Below, in pieces: positions 29,290-37,091 of a DNA stretch of 64,000 bases. Made by a program: the position numbers and the translations under genes. The notes under the pieces were generated by a model. That model saw nothing but the letters and a program-made list of their open reading frames with translations. It ran no database searches and was not told the DNA's origin. Source of the DNA: Tepidicaulis sp002389665 (GTDB lineage Bacteria > Pseudomonadota > Alphaproteobacteria > Parvibaculales > Parvibaculaceae); NCBI RefSeq assembly GCF_965222285.1, contig NZ_OZ244942.1, forward strand, positions 1,922,001 through 1,986,000, written 5' to 3'. The first letter of the stretch is position 1. Every line of letters begins with the position of its first letter.

Positions 29290-29363
29290 TGGAGCGGGTG
29301 AAGGGAATCGAACCCTCATCGTCAGCTTGGAAGGCTGCTGCTCTACCATTGAGCTACACCCGC
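29290..29363 (-). tRNA. tRNA-Gly (TCC anticodon)
   Basis: 74-nt cloverleaf with encoded CCA. The acceptor stem is GCGGGTG/CACCCGC, D-arm TAGCTCAATGGTAGAGCA, anticodon loop CTTCCAA reading TCC, and T-arm GGTTCGATTCC. It lies 132 bp upstream of tuf copy 2 and 44 bp after tRNA-Tyr on the same strand. Confidence 0.97.
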
Positions 29364-29407
29364 CTTGAGCGATCCTCTTGGATCCGTTCCTATCCCGCAT
29401 TGACCGG

Positions 29408-29492
29408 TGGTGGAGGGAGTTGGATTTGAACCAACGTAGGCATAGCCAACGGATTTACAGTCCGTCCCCTTTAACCGCTCGGGCATCCCTCC
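29408..29492 (-). tRNA. tRNA-Tyr (GTA anticodon)
   Basis: 85-nt class II tRNA with a long variable arm and encoded CCA. The acceptor stem is GGAGGGA/TCCCTCC, the anticodon loop CTGTAAA reads GTA, and the T-arm contains GGTTCAAATCC. It is the first gene after the strong promoter at 29561-29589. Confidence 0.97.
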
Positions 29493-29560
29493 GTGCCAGT
29501 CAAAAATCTGTTTAAACCCAGTGAGTTCCGGCAGAAAATCCCTCACTCTCAGTGAGCGGA

Positions 29561-29589
29561 TTTATGCGGACCTCCCCAAGCTGTGTCAA
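29561..29589 (-). promoter_or_regulatory. Strong sigma-70 promoter for tRNA-Tyr-tRNA-Gly-tuf-tRNA-Trp-secE-nusG
   Basis: Minus strand: -35 TTGACA (29589-29584, perfect), exactly 17 bp spacer, -10 CATAAA (29566-29561). It lies about 70 bp before tRNA-Tyr with no other gene between. It would drive the tRNA/tuf/sec/nus genes and possibly the L11-RNA polymerase genes beyond. Confidence 0.75.
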
Positions 29590-29711
29590 CCGAAAATCCG
29601 CTAAAATGCATAAAAGCCCCCGCAGCGCCTCTCTCGTTTTATTCAATCGAGCTCGAAGCACTGTGTTGACTTGCGTTGCGAACGCCGGTGGCCGGGACTA
29701 TAAGCGGCCTC

Positions 29712-30518
29712 ATGAAAGAGCGCAAGCGCCCGGGCCGCCGGGAAATCGGGAAAAAAGAGGCAATTCCGGGAAAGCAAGGGTCCCGGCGCGGCGCCCGCTC
29801 GCCTGCCGGTCAAAGTCCCTATATATACGGGCTGCATGCGGTCGAGGCGGCGCTGCAAAACCCGGCCCGCACCCTCCATAAATTCCTCGCGACCCAGAAC
29901 GCCTGGAACGAAATCACCGCCCGGCTCTCTGCGCCGCCGCGAATCGCACCGGAGATCACCTCCGCCGAAGAGATCACCCGCCTTTTGCCCCCGGGCGCGG
30001 TCCATCAGGGCATCGCGCTCCATGTTGCCCCCCTGCCCGAGCCCGATCTGGAAGAGGCCTGCTTCGAGGCAAACCGCATCGTTGTGCTCGATCAGGTGAC
30101 GGACCCGCATAATGTGGGGGCGATTCTGCGCTCGGCCGCCGTTTTCGGCGCCTCAGCCCTTGTCATGACGGATCGCAACAGCCCGCCGCTGACCGGCGTG
30201 CTCGCCAAAGCGGCGTCCGGTGCCATAGAACACGTAAAAATTGCAAAAATCGGCAATCTCTCCCGCGCGCTGCAATCTCTCAAGAATATGGGCTTTCTCA
30301 TTGTCGGCCTCGACGGGGATGCCGAGACGCCCCTTTCGCAGATCGACACCGCCCGGCCCATCGCCCTTGTCATGGGGGCGGAAGGCGCGGGCCTGCGCCG
30401 CCTGACGCGGGAAACCTGCGATCTTCTGGCAAAACTGCCCGCTTCCGGGCCGATGCGCAGCCTCAATGTCTCTAATGCCGCCGCCGCCGCCCTTTATGAG
30501 CTCGCCCGCGCCCGTTAA
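29712..30518 (+). CDS. rlmB: 23S rRNA 2'-O-methyltransferase, RlmB/TrmH (SpoU) family
   Basis: Predicted S-adenosylmethionine-dependent ribose methyltransferase of rRNA (RlmB type), 268 residues from the ATG at 29712. A basic N-terminal tail leads into the SpoU substrate-binding domain (YIYGLHAVEAALQNPARTLH). The SPOUT catalytic domain follows with motif 1 VLDQVTDPHNVGAILRSAAV, motif 2 PIALVMGAEGAGLRRLTRE and motif 3 LNVSNAAAAALYELARAR. A TTGCGA-17-TATAAG promoter-like element ends only about 7 bp before the ATG, so the mRNA may be nearly leaderless. RlmB versus another TrmH paralogue cannot be settled from sequence alone. Confidence 0.85.
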   Translation: MKERKRPGRREIGKKEAIPGKQGSRRGARSPAGQSPYIYGLHAVEAALQNPARTLHKFLATQNAWNEITARLSAPPRIAPEITSAEEITRLLPPGAVHQGIALHVAPLPEPDLEEACFEANRIVVLDQVTDPHNVGAILRSAAVFGASALVMTDRNSPPLTGVLAKAASGAIEHVKIAKIGNLSRALQSLKNMGFLIVGLDGDAETPLSQIDTARPIALVMGAEGAGLRRLTRETCDLLAKLPASGPMRSLNVSNAAAAALYELARAR

Positions 30519-30529
30519 CCCGCCTGCTT

Positions 30530-31294
30530 TTAACTCATAAGGCCGCGCGCAAGGCCCGCCAGCGCCAGAAGGCAAAGCCCGATCAGCGCCACTTTGCGCA
30601 CCAGCGCCTTATCCACCCGTGTGAAAACATGCGCCCCGGCAAAGGCCGCCGCCATCATCACCGGGGCAAGAAAGGCGAAGCGCCAGGCCTCAAGGCTCCC
30701 GTAAAGCCCGTTTCCGGCGGCAAACCCTGCGGCCACGAGGTCGGTGCCGAGGAAAAAGCCGATCAGCGAGGCCCGCGCCATTTCCTCCCGCCCCGGCACG
30801 GAGAAGAAGAAAAGCACCGCAGGCGGCCCGCCGATCGCCGCCGCCCCATTGAGCCCGCCCACCGCAAGGCCCGTCGCCACTGTCGCCGCTTTGCCAGGCG
30901 CTTCCTTCGGCCCGATCCCGGCAAGAAGCGCCAGGGCCGCGCAGGCAACCCCTGCCTGAATGACAAGCACCATGGCGGCGGCCGGCAGCGCCATGAGAAG
31001 CGCGAGCCCCAAAGGCGTTGCCACCACCATGCCCGCGAACATCCAGAACAGGGCCCGCCAGTTCACATATGCAAAAGCGCCGGGCAGCAGCACGGCACTT
31101 GCCAGCACCTCCAGAAGAAAGATCACCGGCACCACTTCCACCGGCGGCCAGATCAGGCTAAGCGCGGAGACGGAAAGCAGCGAAGCCCCGAAGCCCGCAA
31201 AACCGCGCAGGAAAAACGCGAGCGCCACCGCAAAGGCCGCGAACCACAGCGCCGCAGGCCCCGCCTCCCCGGCCATGAATGTCAGAATCTCCAC
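30530..31294 (-). CDS. TauE/SafE (TSUP) family membrane permease
   Basis: Probable sulfite/sulfonate or organic anion exporter of the inner membrane, 254 residues. The start is GTG at 31294, with a GGAGG-like site upstream; an internal ATG six codons later is a weaker choice. Seven to eight hydrophobic segments are seen. The N-terminal repeat motif RGFAGFGASLLSVSALSLIW and the second-repeat motif GLAVGGLNGAAAIGGPPAVL are the TauE/SafE hallmark. It converges on rlmB with 11 bp between stops. Substrate unknown. Confidence 0.85.
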   Translation of the reverse strand: MEILTFMAGEAGPAALWFAAFAVALAFFLRGFAGFGASLLSVSALSLIWPPVEVVPVIFLLEVLASAVLLPGAFAYVNWRALFWMFAGMVVATPLGLALLMALPAAAMVLVIQAGVACAALALLAGIGPKEAPGKAATVATGLAVGGLNGAAAIGGPPAVLFFFSVPGREEMARASLIGFFLGTDLVAAGFAAGNGLYGSLEAWRFAFLAPVMMAAAFAGAHVFTRVDKALVRKVALIGLCLLALAGLARGLMS

Positions 31295-31445
31295 GCCCCC
31301 TCCTCGCGCACCGCCCCATATTGCGCCAGCTTACCCTTACCAGCGCATGCGGGGAAAAGATGCCGCGAACCTGACGGGCACCCGCCTCAAATCCCCAAAA
31401 AGCCTGTTGTGAGATGAGACGGCGGCCAGTATGTTCGCGCCCGAA

Positions 31446-31521
<76 letters not shown>

Positions 31522-31600
31522 TTTTCCGCGCATAATTCCGCCAGATTTTTCGGCCACCGTCCCTCTTCTCACAGCCAAAGCAGTGAAAGGAGAAGACGCC

Positions 31601-31963
31601 ATGCTGAAAAGGATCGGCTCGCTCCCCGCCCATGTCGTCGCGCTGGAAGCGGAAGGCACCGTCAGCGCCGAGGATTATGAAACCGTTCTTATCCCCGCCG
31701 TCGAGGAAGCTTTGAAAGAGCACAGCAAAGTCAGCTTCCTCATGGTGCTGGGCGATGCATTCGAAACCTATGAGGCGGGCGCGCTCTGGGACGACACGGT
31801 TTTCGGCTTCAAGCACCTCACCGATTTCAAGAAAGTCGGCGTTGTGACGGACCGGAACTGGATTGCCGAGACCATGCGCCTGCTCTCGCCGCTCATTCCC
31901 GCCGAGACCCTTGCCTTTCCGCTCAAAAAGCGCGAGCAGGCACTTAAGTGGATTGCAAACTGA
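31601..31963 (+). CDS. SpoIIAA-like (STAS-fold) protein
   Basis: Small soluble protein of 120 residues from the ATG at 31601, which has AAAGGAGA 8 nt upstream. Pattern of the SpoIIAA-like/DUF3478 family: strand VVALEAEGTVSAEDYETVLI, helix PAVEEALKEH, strand SFLMVLG, then KHLTDFKKVGVVTDRNWIAE and a C-terminal helix ending ALKWIAN. The family is thought to bind lipid or membranes in stress responses; the function here is unknown. Its 3' end overlaps the convergent membrane-protein gene by 20 bp. Confidence 0.75.
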   Translation: MLKRIGSLPAHVVALEAEGTVSAEDYETVLIPAVEEALKEHSKVSFLMVLGDAFETYEAGALWDDTVFGFKHLTDFKKVGVVTDRNWIAETMRLLSPLIPAETLAFPLKKREQALKWIAN

Positions 31964-32534
31964 GCCGCCGGCGCCGGTAGGCCAGCATTGCAATAAAGAT
32001 CACGCAGACCCCGCCCACCGCCGCCGGAAAGAGCATGGTGGTGAGCGTGTAATTTTCCAGCGCGCCCAAGACGACAAAATTGCGCAGCGCGGCAAGCGCG
32101 AAGAGGCTCGCCTGTTCTTCAAACGGAAAGTGATAGGCCTTGCGGAAGGTGGGGCCGAAGCCGAGAAGATCGACGCTGGTCAGCACCACTACCGCCCATA
32201 GCGGGTCTTGCGTCAGATACCAGAGCGGCAGCGAGGTCAGCGCGAGCGTCAGGAAAATCCAGTCGAGCCGCGCAATCGTCATATCGCCCCGGCGCCGATA
32301 GGCGAGGTACGCCACATAGAAGGTAATGAGCCCCGAAAGCGCGATGGGCCAGGCGCCGACGCCCGCCCCATCCGCAAGCTGTGCGAGCGCGACGATGAAT
32401 GTCACCGCGCCCCAGATCACCCAGGAAAAAACATGGGGCCGCGTCGCCCCCTTATGGATGGAGCGAATATAGGGCCAGAAGGCAAGAAAGGTGAGCGCCA
32501 CGGCAATGGCGCTGAGCAATTCCTTGTAAGGCAC
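31944..32534 (-). CDS. Hypothetical six-helix membrane protein (GTG start)
   Basis: I do not recognise the family. 196 residues, start GTG at 32534 with AGGAGA 6 nt upstream. About six membrane segments: residues 5-22, 35-55, 60-78, 90-108, 112-128 and 160-187. Short Arg-rich loops lie after the third (YRRRGD) and at the C-terminus (YRRRRLSL). A PHVFSWVIWG stretch and an internal symmetry (three helices, Arg loop, three helices) suggest a duplicated 3-helix unit, somewhat like PQ-loop or SWEET-type proteins. It follows the GST gene on the same strand after 39 bp. Confidence 0.7.
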   Translation of the reverse strand: MPYKELLSAIAVALTFLAFWPYIRSIHKGATRPHVFSWVIWGAVTFIVALAQLADGAGVGAWPIALSGLITFYVAYLAYRRRGDMTIARLDWIFLTLALTSLPLWYLTQDPLWAVVVLTSVDLLGFGPTFRKAYHFPFEEQASLFALAALRNFVVLGALENYTLTTMLFPAAVGGVCVIFIAMLAYRRRRLSLQST

Positions 32535-32573
32535 ATCTTTCTCCTGCGGGGCCGGTCCTTCCTTCCATCTTTT

Positions 32574-33221
32574 CTATATTTCCGGAACTGGCAAGCGGTT
32601 GGCGGCAAGATAATCCGCCACGCCCTTCACGATGGGCGCCACGGCTGGACGCACGGCGATGCGTTTGCGCCAACCCGAAAGATGGAAAAGCGACGGGTCC
32701 GGCGCGCCGCCCAGGAAAGAGGCGAAATAGCTTGCCGTGAAAAAGGCGATATCGGCGTAGGAATACCCCTCGGCAATAAATTCTTGGCCCGCAAGGCGCG
32801 CATCCATGTCGCGGTAATACGCATCCATCTTTTCCAGCGCTTCTTTGCATTCGGGCCGGGATATGTCCGCTGCCGCATTAATCAGCACAATGACATTGGG
32901 GAAATAAATCTCGTCGGCCTTCAGCTCCATCAGCCGCGCCATAGCGCGCGCTTGCCTCTCACGCGGCCAAAGCGAAGGTTCCGGGAACTTGTCCTCGAGA
33001 TATTCGAAAATCTGCGTGGAATCGAAAATCTCCACCTCCCCGTCGAGCAGCACCGGCACCTGCCCTTTCGGGTTGAGCCGCGCCACATCGGGATGCAGCG
33101 GGTTATAGCGGGTCTTCAAAGAAAACGGCACATACTCGATCTCGCATGGCGCATTCTTCTCGGCGACGGCAATGCGCGCCTTCGTGCCGAACATGCTGAG
33201 CGGTCCTGTCAGTAATTTCAT
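32574..33221 (-). CDS. Glutathione S-transferase family protein
   Basis: Cytosolic GST-fold protein of 215 residues. The N-terminal thioredoxin-like domain (residues 1-80) has the cis-proline region NPKGQVPVLLDGE and the glutathione-contact IFDSTQIFEYLED. The all-helical C-terminal domain contains FIAEGYSYADIAFFTASYF with the conserved N-cap/Asp motif. The N-terminus lacks an obvious catalytic Cys or Tyr at the usual site (LTGPLSMFGTKARIAV has Ser9). Substrate unknown. It lies downstream of the LysR gene on the same strand, so possibly regulated by it. Confidence 0.85.
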   Translation of the reverse strand: MKLLTGPLSMFGTKARIAVAEKNAPCEIEYVPFSLKTRYNPLHPDVARLNPKGQVPVLLDGEVEIFDSTQIFEYLEDKFPEPSLWPRERQARAMARLMELKADEIYFPNVIVLINAAADISRPECKEALEKMDAYYRDMDARLAGQEFIAEGYSYADIAFFTASYFASFLGGAPDPSLFHLSGWRKRIAVRPAVAPIVKGVADYLAANRLPVPEI

Positions 33222-33317
33222 CTTCTCGCCCTCTCTTTGTTAGAGAGTGAAGATGTGTACGGAACCGGTTTTTACACGGACCAATTTCGAACCCGCCTGC
33301 AATCCTCTTACCCGGGT

Positions 33318-34223
33318 TCAAGCAAGCACAGGTTCTTCATCGCGCAAGAGCGAGGCGACAAGCGCCTCCCCCGCTTTGCCGGGCGGGCGGCGCGTCGTCC
33401 AGACCGCCGCGAACCGGCGCAGCGAAGGCTGGGCGATACCGTCACAGTTCAAATGCACAAGCCTTCCTGCTTCGATAGCCGGGCGCGCCGTTTCCTCCGG
33501 CATGAAGCCCCAGCCCAGCCCTTCTTCGATCATCATGCGCAACGCGCTTTGCGTATCGACGCCCCAGACATCCGTGCGGTGCACGCGGTAATCGAAGGCG
33601 CGGATATCGAAGGCGCCGCTATGCAGATGGATCTGGCGATGATTTTCCAATTCGGCAAGCGGAAAAGCGCCCTCGATCTGCGCCAGCGGATGGGCGGGCG
33701 CGGCAACGAGCGCAATCTTGTCGGCCGCCACCTGCCGCCCGTCGATCCCGTCCCATTGACGGCCATGGTCGAGCAGCATGATGCCGAGCGGAAACTCTTC
33801 CTCGCGCACCGCCCGCACCACTTCCTCGCTCTCCGCCCGGCGCACGGTGATGGTGACGAGCGGATATTGCGCTTCGAATTTTTTCAGCGCGTCCACGAGA
33901 AAACCTTCCGGGTAGGACGGGTCGGCAATGAGGGGAAGCACCGCTTCCACCTTCTCGCGCAAGGAGCGCGCCCGCGCTTCCCAGCGCTCGGCCCGGCGCA
34001 GAAGAATTTCCGCATCATTGAGGAGCGCCTGCCCTTCCGGCGTCAGCGAGACACGGTATGTCGAGCGGTCGAAAACCTGAAAGGCGAGCTGCTCTTCAAG
34101 CGCATTGATCGCGTAGCTGATGGCCGAAACCGCGCGGCCCAGCGTGCGCGCAGCGGCGGCAAAACTGCCGCCTTCCACCACGGCCTGAAAAACCCGGAGC
34201 TGGTCGAGAAGATTGGGGTGCAT
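33318..34223 (-). CDS. LysR-family transcriptional regulator
   Basis: DNA-binding regulator of 301 residues from the ATG at 34223 (MHPNLLDQLRVFQAVVEGGS). A TTG four codons upstream is possible but sits inside a palindrome. The N-terminal winged helix-turn-helix covers about residues 6-63 (SFAAAARTLGRAVSAISYAI). The C-terminal effector-binding domain runs from about residue 88 (VEAVLPLIADPSYPEGFLVD). It is divergent from the darcynin-like gene and upstream of the GST gene. The operator candidate at 34232-34244 overlaps its own start region, consistent with autoregulation. Confidence 0.9.
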   Translation of the reverse strand: MHPNLLDQLRVFQAVVEGGSFAAAARTLGRAVSAISYAINALEEQLAFQVFDRSTYRVSLTPEGQALLNDAEILLRRAERWEARARSLREKVEAVLPLIADPSYPEGFLVDALKKFEAQYPLVTITVRRAESEEVVRAVREEEFPLGIMLLDHGRQWDGIDGRQVAADKIALVAAPAHPLAQIEGAFPLAELENHRQIHLHSGAFDIRAFDYRVHRTDVWGVDTQSALRMMIEEGLGWGFMPEETARPAIEAGRLVHLNCDGIAQPSLRRFAAVWTTRRPPGKAGEALVASLLRDEEPVLA

Positions 34224-34231
34224 CTGATTAA

Positions 34232-34244
34232 TCAAATAATTTGA
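34232..34244. promoter_or_regulatory. Palindrome in the LysR/darcynin divergent promoter region
   Basis: TCAAAT-A-ATTTGA, a perfect 6+1+6 inverted repeat, directly upstream of the LysR start codon in the 111-bp divergent gap. LysR regulators usually bind T-N11-A type palindromes in such gaps; this one has that form (T at 34232, A at 34244). Function is inferred. Confidence 0.45.
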
Positions 34245-34334
34245 ACGAGAACGACAATATTATTCTGTTTTTCCCGTCATGCAATCGCCCTAGCGTCAGC
34301 CGGCAATCTCGACACGCCTGTAAGGAGCCGGCCC

Positions 34335-34670
34335 ATGACAACGCACCCGACCTTCACAATTTTCATTCTGCTGCGCGCCGCCGCCCCCTGGCTGCGCCTC
34401 ACCCATGAGGAACGCAGCAAGGCGGCACGCGCCGCTTTCGGCCCCTGGATGAAGGACCACCCGGACGCCAGGATCCGCTATTTCGATGCCGAGGCTTTTT
34501 CCGGCCGCTGCTCGGACATTCTGCAGATCGAGACAAGCAACCTCGCCGCCCATTGCGGGCTGATGGACCGCTTGCGCGATTCCGATCTCTTCACCGTGCC
34601 CTATTACGAGCTTATCGACATCATCCCGAGCGTCGAAGACACGTTCCGCGCCAGCAATCTGGCCGCATGA
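34335..34670 (+). CDS. Darcynin-like small protein
   Basis: Soluble protein of 111 residues of unknown biochemical role. It matches the darcynin pattern as I know it: FTIFILLRAAAPWLRLTHEE near the N-terminus, the middle motif YFDAEAFSGRCSDILQIET and the C-terminal VPYYELIDIIPSVEDTFRA. The ATG at 34335 follows a GGAG site (AAGGAGCCGGCCC). First gene of a plus-strand group with the membrane protein and zntB, divergent from LysR, so it is the likely LysR target. Confidence 0.7.
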   Translation: MTTHPTFTIFILLRAAAPWLRLTHEERSKAARAAFGPWMKDHPDARIRYFDAEAFSGRCSDILQIETSNLAAHCGLMDRLRDSDLFTVPYYELIDIIPSVEDTFRASNLAA

Positions 34671-34681
34671 GGAGAGGCCCC

Positions 34682-35302
34682 ATGAACGTTTCTGGCTTGC
34701 GCTTCCTCAGCGCACTCACGCTTGCCCTTTGTTTCTGGCTCGGCCTTGTCCAATCGGTGATCTGGAACGGCGCTGAGGCCCCCGCCTGGATCACCGCGCT
34801 GCCGGGCGCTCAAGACTTGGCATCGCATATCTTTGCCCGTACCGGCGCACCGCTCGGCATGGAGCCTTATTACTTTTTCGGGCGCATCGTTCCCGCGGTC
34901 TATGCGGGTTTGCTCATTACGCTCTTCTGCCTGCCGCACCTGCGGCCAGCTCTAAAGCGCCCTCGCGCCTACCGCCTCATGCTTATCGCCCTTCTCGTTG
35001 CACTGGCGGGCGATCTCACCGCCTATTGGGGCGGTGGCTGGTACGGCACGGGCGTCCGGTTCTGGGGGTTCTGGGTGACGGAAGTGCCGAGCCTTCTTGC
35101 CGCCATGGCCGCGGCATTGACGGCAGGTATTACTATACGCCATGAAGACAGGACGGCAGGTCTCGTCCTTGCGCTCCTGCCGCTCATGAGCATTCTGGCA
35201 ACGCTCGCCTTCGCCTATATGCCGCACGGACCGCTTCTGGGTTTTTGTCTTGCCGGTTTTCTTCTCCTTTGGCTTCCAAGCGGTTCCCGCCCTGCCGCTT
35301 GA
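34682..35302 (+). CDS. Hypothetical six-helix membrane protein
   Basis: I do not recognise the family. 206 residues from the ATG at 34682, preceded by GAGGAGAGGCC. About six membrane segments: residues 5-25, 60-80, 97-115, 125-147, 155-175 and 180-200. Tryptophan/glycine-rich loops (AYWGGGWYGTGVRFWGFWV) lie between helices three and four. It starts 11 bp after the darcynin-like stop, so the two are almost certainly co-translated, and it is 44 bp before zntB. Confidence 0.75.
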   Translation: MNVSGLRFLSALTLALCFWLGLVQSVIWNGAEAPAWITALPGAQDLASHIFARTGAPLGMEPYYFFGRIVPAVYAGLLITLFCLPHLRPALKRPRAYRLMLIALLVALAGDLTAYWGGGWYGTGVRFWGFWVTEVPSLLAAMAAALTAGITIRHEDRTAGLVLALLPLMSILATLAFAYMPHGPLLGFCLAGFLLLWLPSGSRPAA

Positions 35303-35346
35303 GCGGTAAGATGAGAGCGACACGGCCAACGCCCAAAGGAGAGCCG

Positions 35347-36312
35347 ATGACCGCCGCCGCTCTTGTCTGCGCCTTCGACATTGCCGGTACGCCCACAGGC
35401 ATTGCCTGGCAGGACTTGCATTCCCCGCCCCCCGCCGAAGGCTGGCGCTGGGTCCATCTCAACCGGACCGAACCTTCCGCGGTGAAATGGGTGCGCAAGG
35501 AGAGCGGGTTGCCGAAACATGTGGCCGAAGCGCTGCTTGCCGAGGAAACCCGCCCGCGCTGCGCCGTCTCGCCCGAAGGCACGCTGCTCATCCTGCGCGG
35601 GGTCAATCTCTTCCCGGAAGCCGACCCGGACGCGCTCGTCTCCATCCGCCTGTGGATCGAGCCCGGCCGCGTCATCAGCCTGCGCAAAGTCAAACTGCTC
35701 GCCATCGACGACATACGCCGCTCTTATGAGGCCGGCGCCGGGCCTGCCAGCATCGGCGAGTTCGTCATCGAACTGGCGCGCGGCCTGACCGAACGCATGG
35801 GCGCAGCCATTCAGGACATCGAAGAAGAGATCGACGATCTGGAGGAAAGCGGCATCGACCTGCCGAGCCAGGACATCCGCAAAAGGCTGATCGACATCCG
35901 CCGCCAGACCATTCCGCTGCGCCGCTATCTTTCCCCGCAGCGAGACGCGCTGGGGCAACTCGTTGCGGCGAAACCGGACTGGCTGGATACCTGGCAGCAA
36001 AGCCGGCTGCGCGAGGTGGCCGATCAGGTGATCCGCTATGTGGAAGATCTCGATGCCTTGCGCGAGCGGGCAAGCATCCTGCACGAGGAACTCTCGAACC
36101 GGCTCTCCGAAACGCTGAACCGGAACATGTATATTCTCTCGCTCGTCGCGGCCGTGTTTCTGCCGCTCGGCTTTGCCACGGGCCTTCTCGGCATCAATGT
36201 GGGCGGCATGCCGGGGGCGGAAGATGCGGCGGCCTTTTATATCGTCTGCGGCATACTCATCATTATCGGGCTTGCCGAGATTGCACTCTTCCGCTGGCTG
36301 AAATGGATTTGA
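35347..36312 (+). CDS. zntB: Zinc transporter ZntB-like (CorA family)
   Basis: Divalent-cation (probably zinc) transporter of the CorA/MIT superfamily, 321 residues. The start is the ATG at 35347 after AAAGGAGAGCC. The large N-terminal cytoplasmic domain (residues 1-255) has long helices rich in Glu/Arg (QDIEEEIDDLEESGIDLPSQ). Two C-terminal membrane helices lie at about 262-283 and 295-315. The selectivity-loop motif is GIN (GLLGINVGGMPG) rather than the GMN of magnesium CorA; GIN-type variants are found in ZntB-like members. Substrate assignment is by family. Confidence 0.85.
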   Translation: MTAAALVCAFDIAGTPTGIAWQDLHSPPPAEGWRWVHLNRTEPSAVKWVRKESGLPKHVAEALLAEETRPRCAVSPEGTLLILRGVNLFPEADPDALVSIRLWIEPGRVISLRKVKLLAIDDIRRSYEAGAGPASIGEFVIELARGLTERMGAAIQDIEEEIDDLEESGIDLPSQDIRKRLIDIRRQTIPLRRYLSPQRDALGQLVAAKPDWLDTWQQSRLREVADQVIRYVEDLDALRERASILHEELSNRLSETLNRNMYILSLVAAVFLPLGFATGLLGINVGGMPGAEDAAAFYIVCGILIIIGLAEIALFRWLKWI

Positions 36313-36315
36313 ACG

Positions 36316-36855
36316 TCAGTTGACGTCGCAGGAAACCTCGCAAATCTCCTTGCCGTCCACCACTTCGCAAATGCCGGTGTCGAGCACGATGGAGGCCGTC
36401 TTGGCGCCCGGCGCAGGCAGGCCCGGCAATTCCTCGAATTGTGGTTTGACAGGGCTCCCCGGCATGGCCGGCAGCGGCGTGTCGATGCCGGGCCGGTAAT
36501 TCGTGCCCTTGAAAGCCCGCGTCAGATCGATGGCGCATTCGCCTTTCAGTTCCGTCTTGAGCTCTGCGCCCTCTTCCACAGGGCAATGACCGGCAACTTT
36601 TACGATCGCCCATTCAGGCCGCACCCCTTCGCGCAGGCCGTAACGTTTCGTCTCACCTGCCGGAATGGTAAGCGCGCAGCCGCCGAAACCGAAACAGGCA
36701 TCGTTCCCCGTCGCTGTCAGCGTCAGCTCGCCGCAGGTGCGGTTCTTGAAGGAAATGACATTGGCGCTGCCCTCCGCCGCATAGGCGTGAGTGCGGGCGG
36801 AGGCGAGCACCGCCGCCACCGTCAGAACAAAAGCAATAAGTAAGCGCCAGATCAT
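36316..36855 (-). CDS. Hypothetical exported cysteine-rich protein
   Basis: No family recognised. 179 residues with a clear signal peptide (hydrophobic LLIAFVLTVAAVLASA, cleavage near AYA|AEG at residue 27). The mature protein has eight cysteines (41, 54, 60, 91, 107, 163, 172, 176), an even number suited to disulfides in the periplasm. A Pro-rich linker spans about residues 122-152. It converges on zntB with 3 bp between the stops. It is preceded by a GGAAGGGAGACC ribosome-binding region. Confidence 0.7.
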   Translation of the reverse strand: MIWRLLIAFVLTVAAVLASARTHAYAAEGSANVISFKNRTCGELTLTATGNDACFGFGGCALTIPAGETKRYGLREGVRPEWAIVKVAGHCPVEEGAELKTELKGECAIDLTRAFKGTNYRPGIDTPLPAMPGSPVKPQFEELPGLPAPGAKTASIVLDTGICEVVDGKEICEVSCDVN

Positions 36856-36953
36856 GCCGGTCTCCCTTCCTAAGTGCTCCTTCAGCTTGGCGAAGGCGCC
36901 GCCTCTCCGCCTTGATCCAGAACAAGCCTGATCCCGAGCATGACCTTTGAGAC

Positions 36954-36988
36954 GGAAAAAGAAAAGGCCGGTTCCAGGAACCGGCCTT
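36954..36988 (-). terminator. Intrinsic terminator after the luciferase-like gene
   Basis: Minus strand: a perfect 10-bp stem AAGGCCGGTT/AACCGGCCTT (36964-36988) with a 5-nt loop, followed by TTCTTTTTCC. It lies about 100 bp past the stop of the luciferase-like gene and marks the end of the TetR operon. Confidence 0.85.
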
Positions 36989-37091
36989 AGCGGCGTTTGA
37001 CGCCTCCCTGGTTGATCCAGGGTTGTTGCGGTGCCTGCCTCTTGTTCTTCTTGCGGAACTCTCGGGCCGGCGCCGTTTAACTCAAAATCCT

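Noticed and set aside
29664..29711. TTGACT at 29664 as -35 of the rlmB promoter with TATAAG as -10
   Set aside because: The spacing is about 27 bp; TTGCGA at 17 bp from TATAAG fits better, though it leaves almost no leader.
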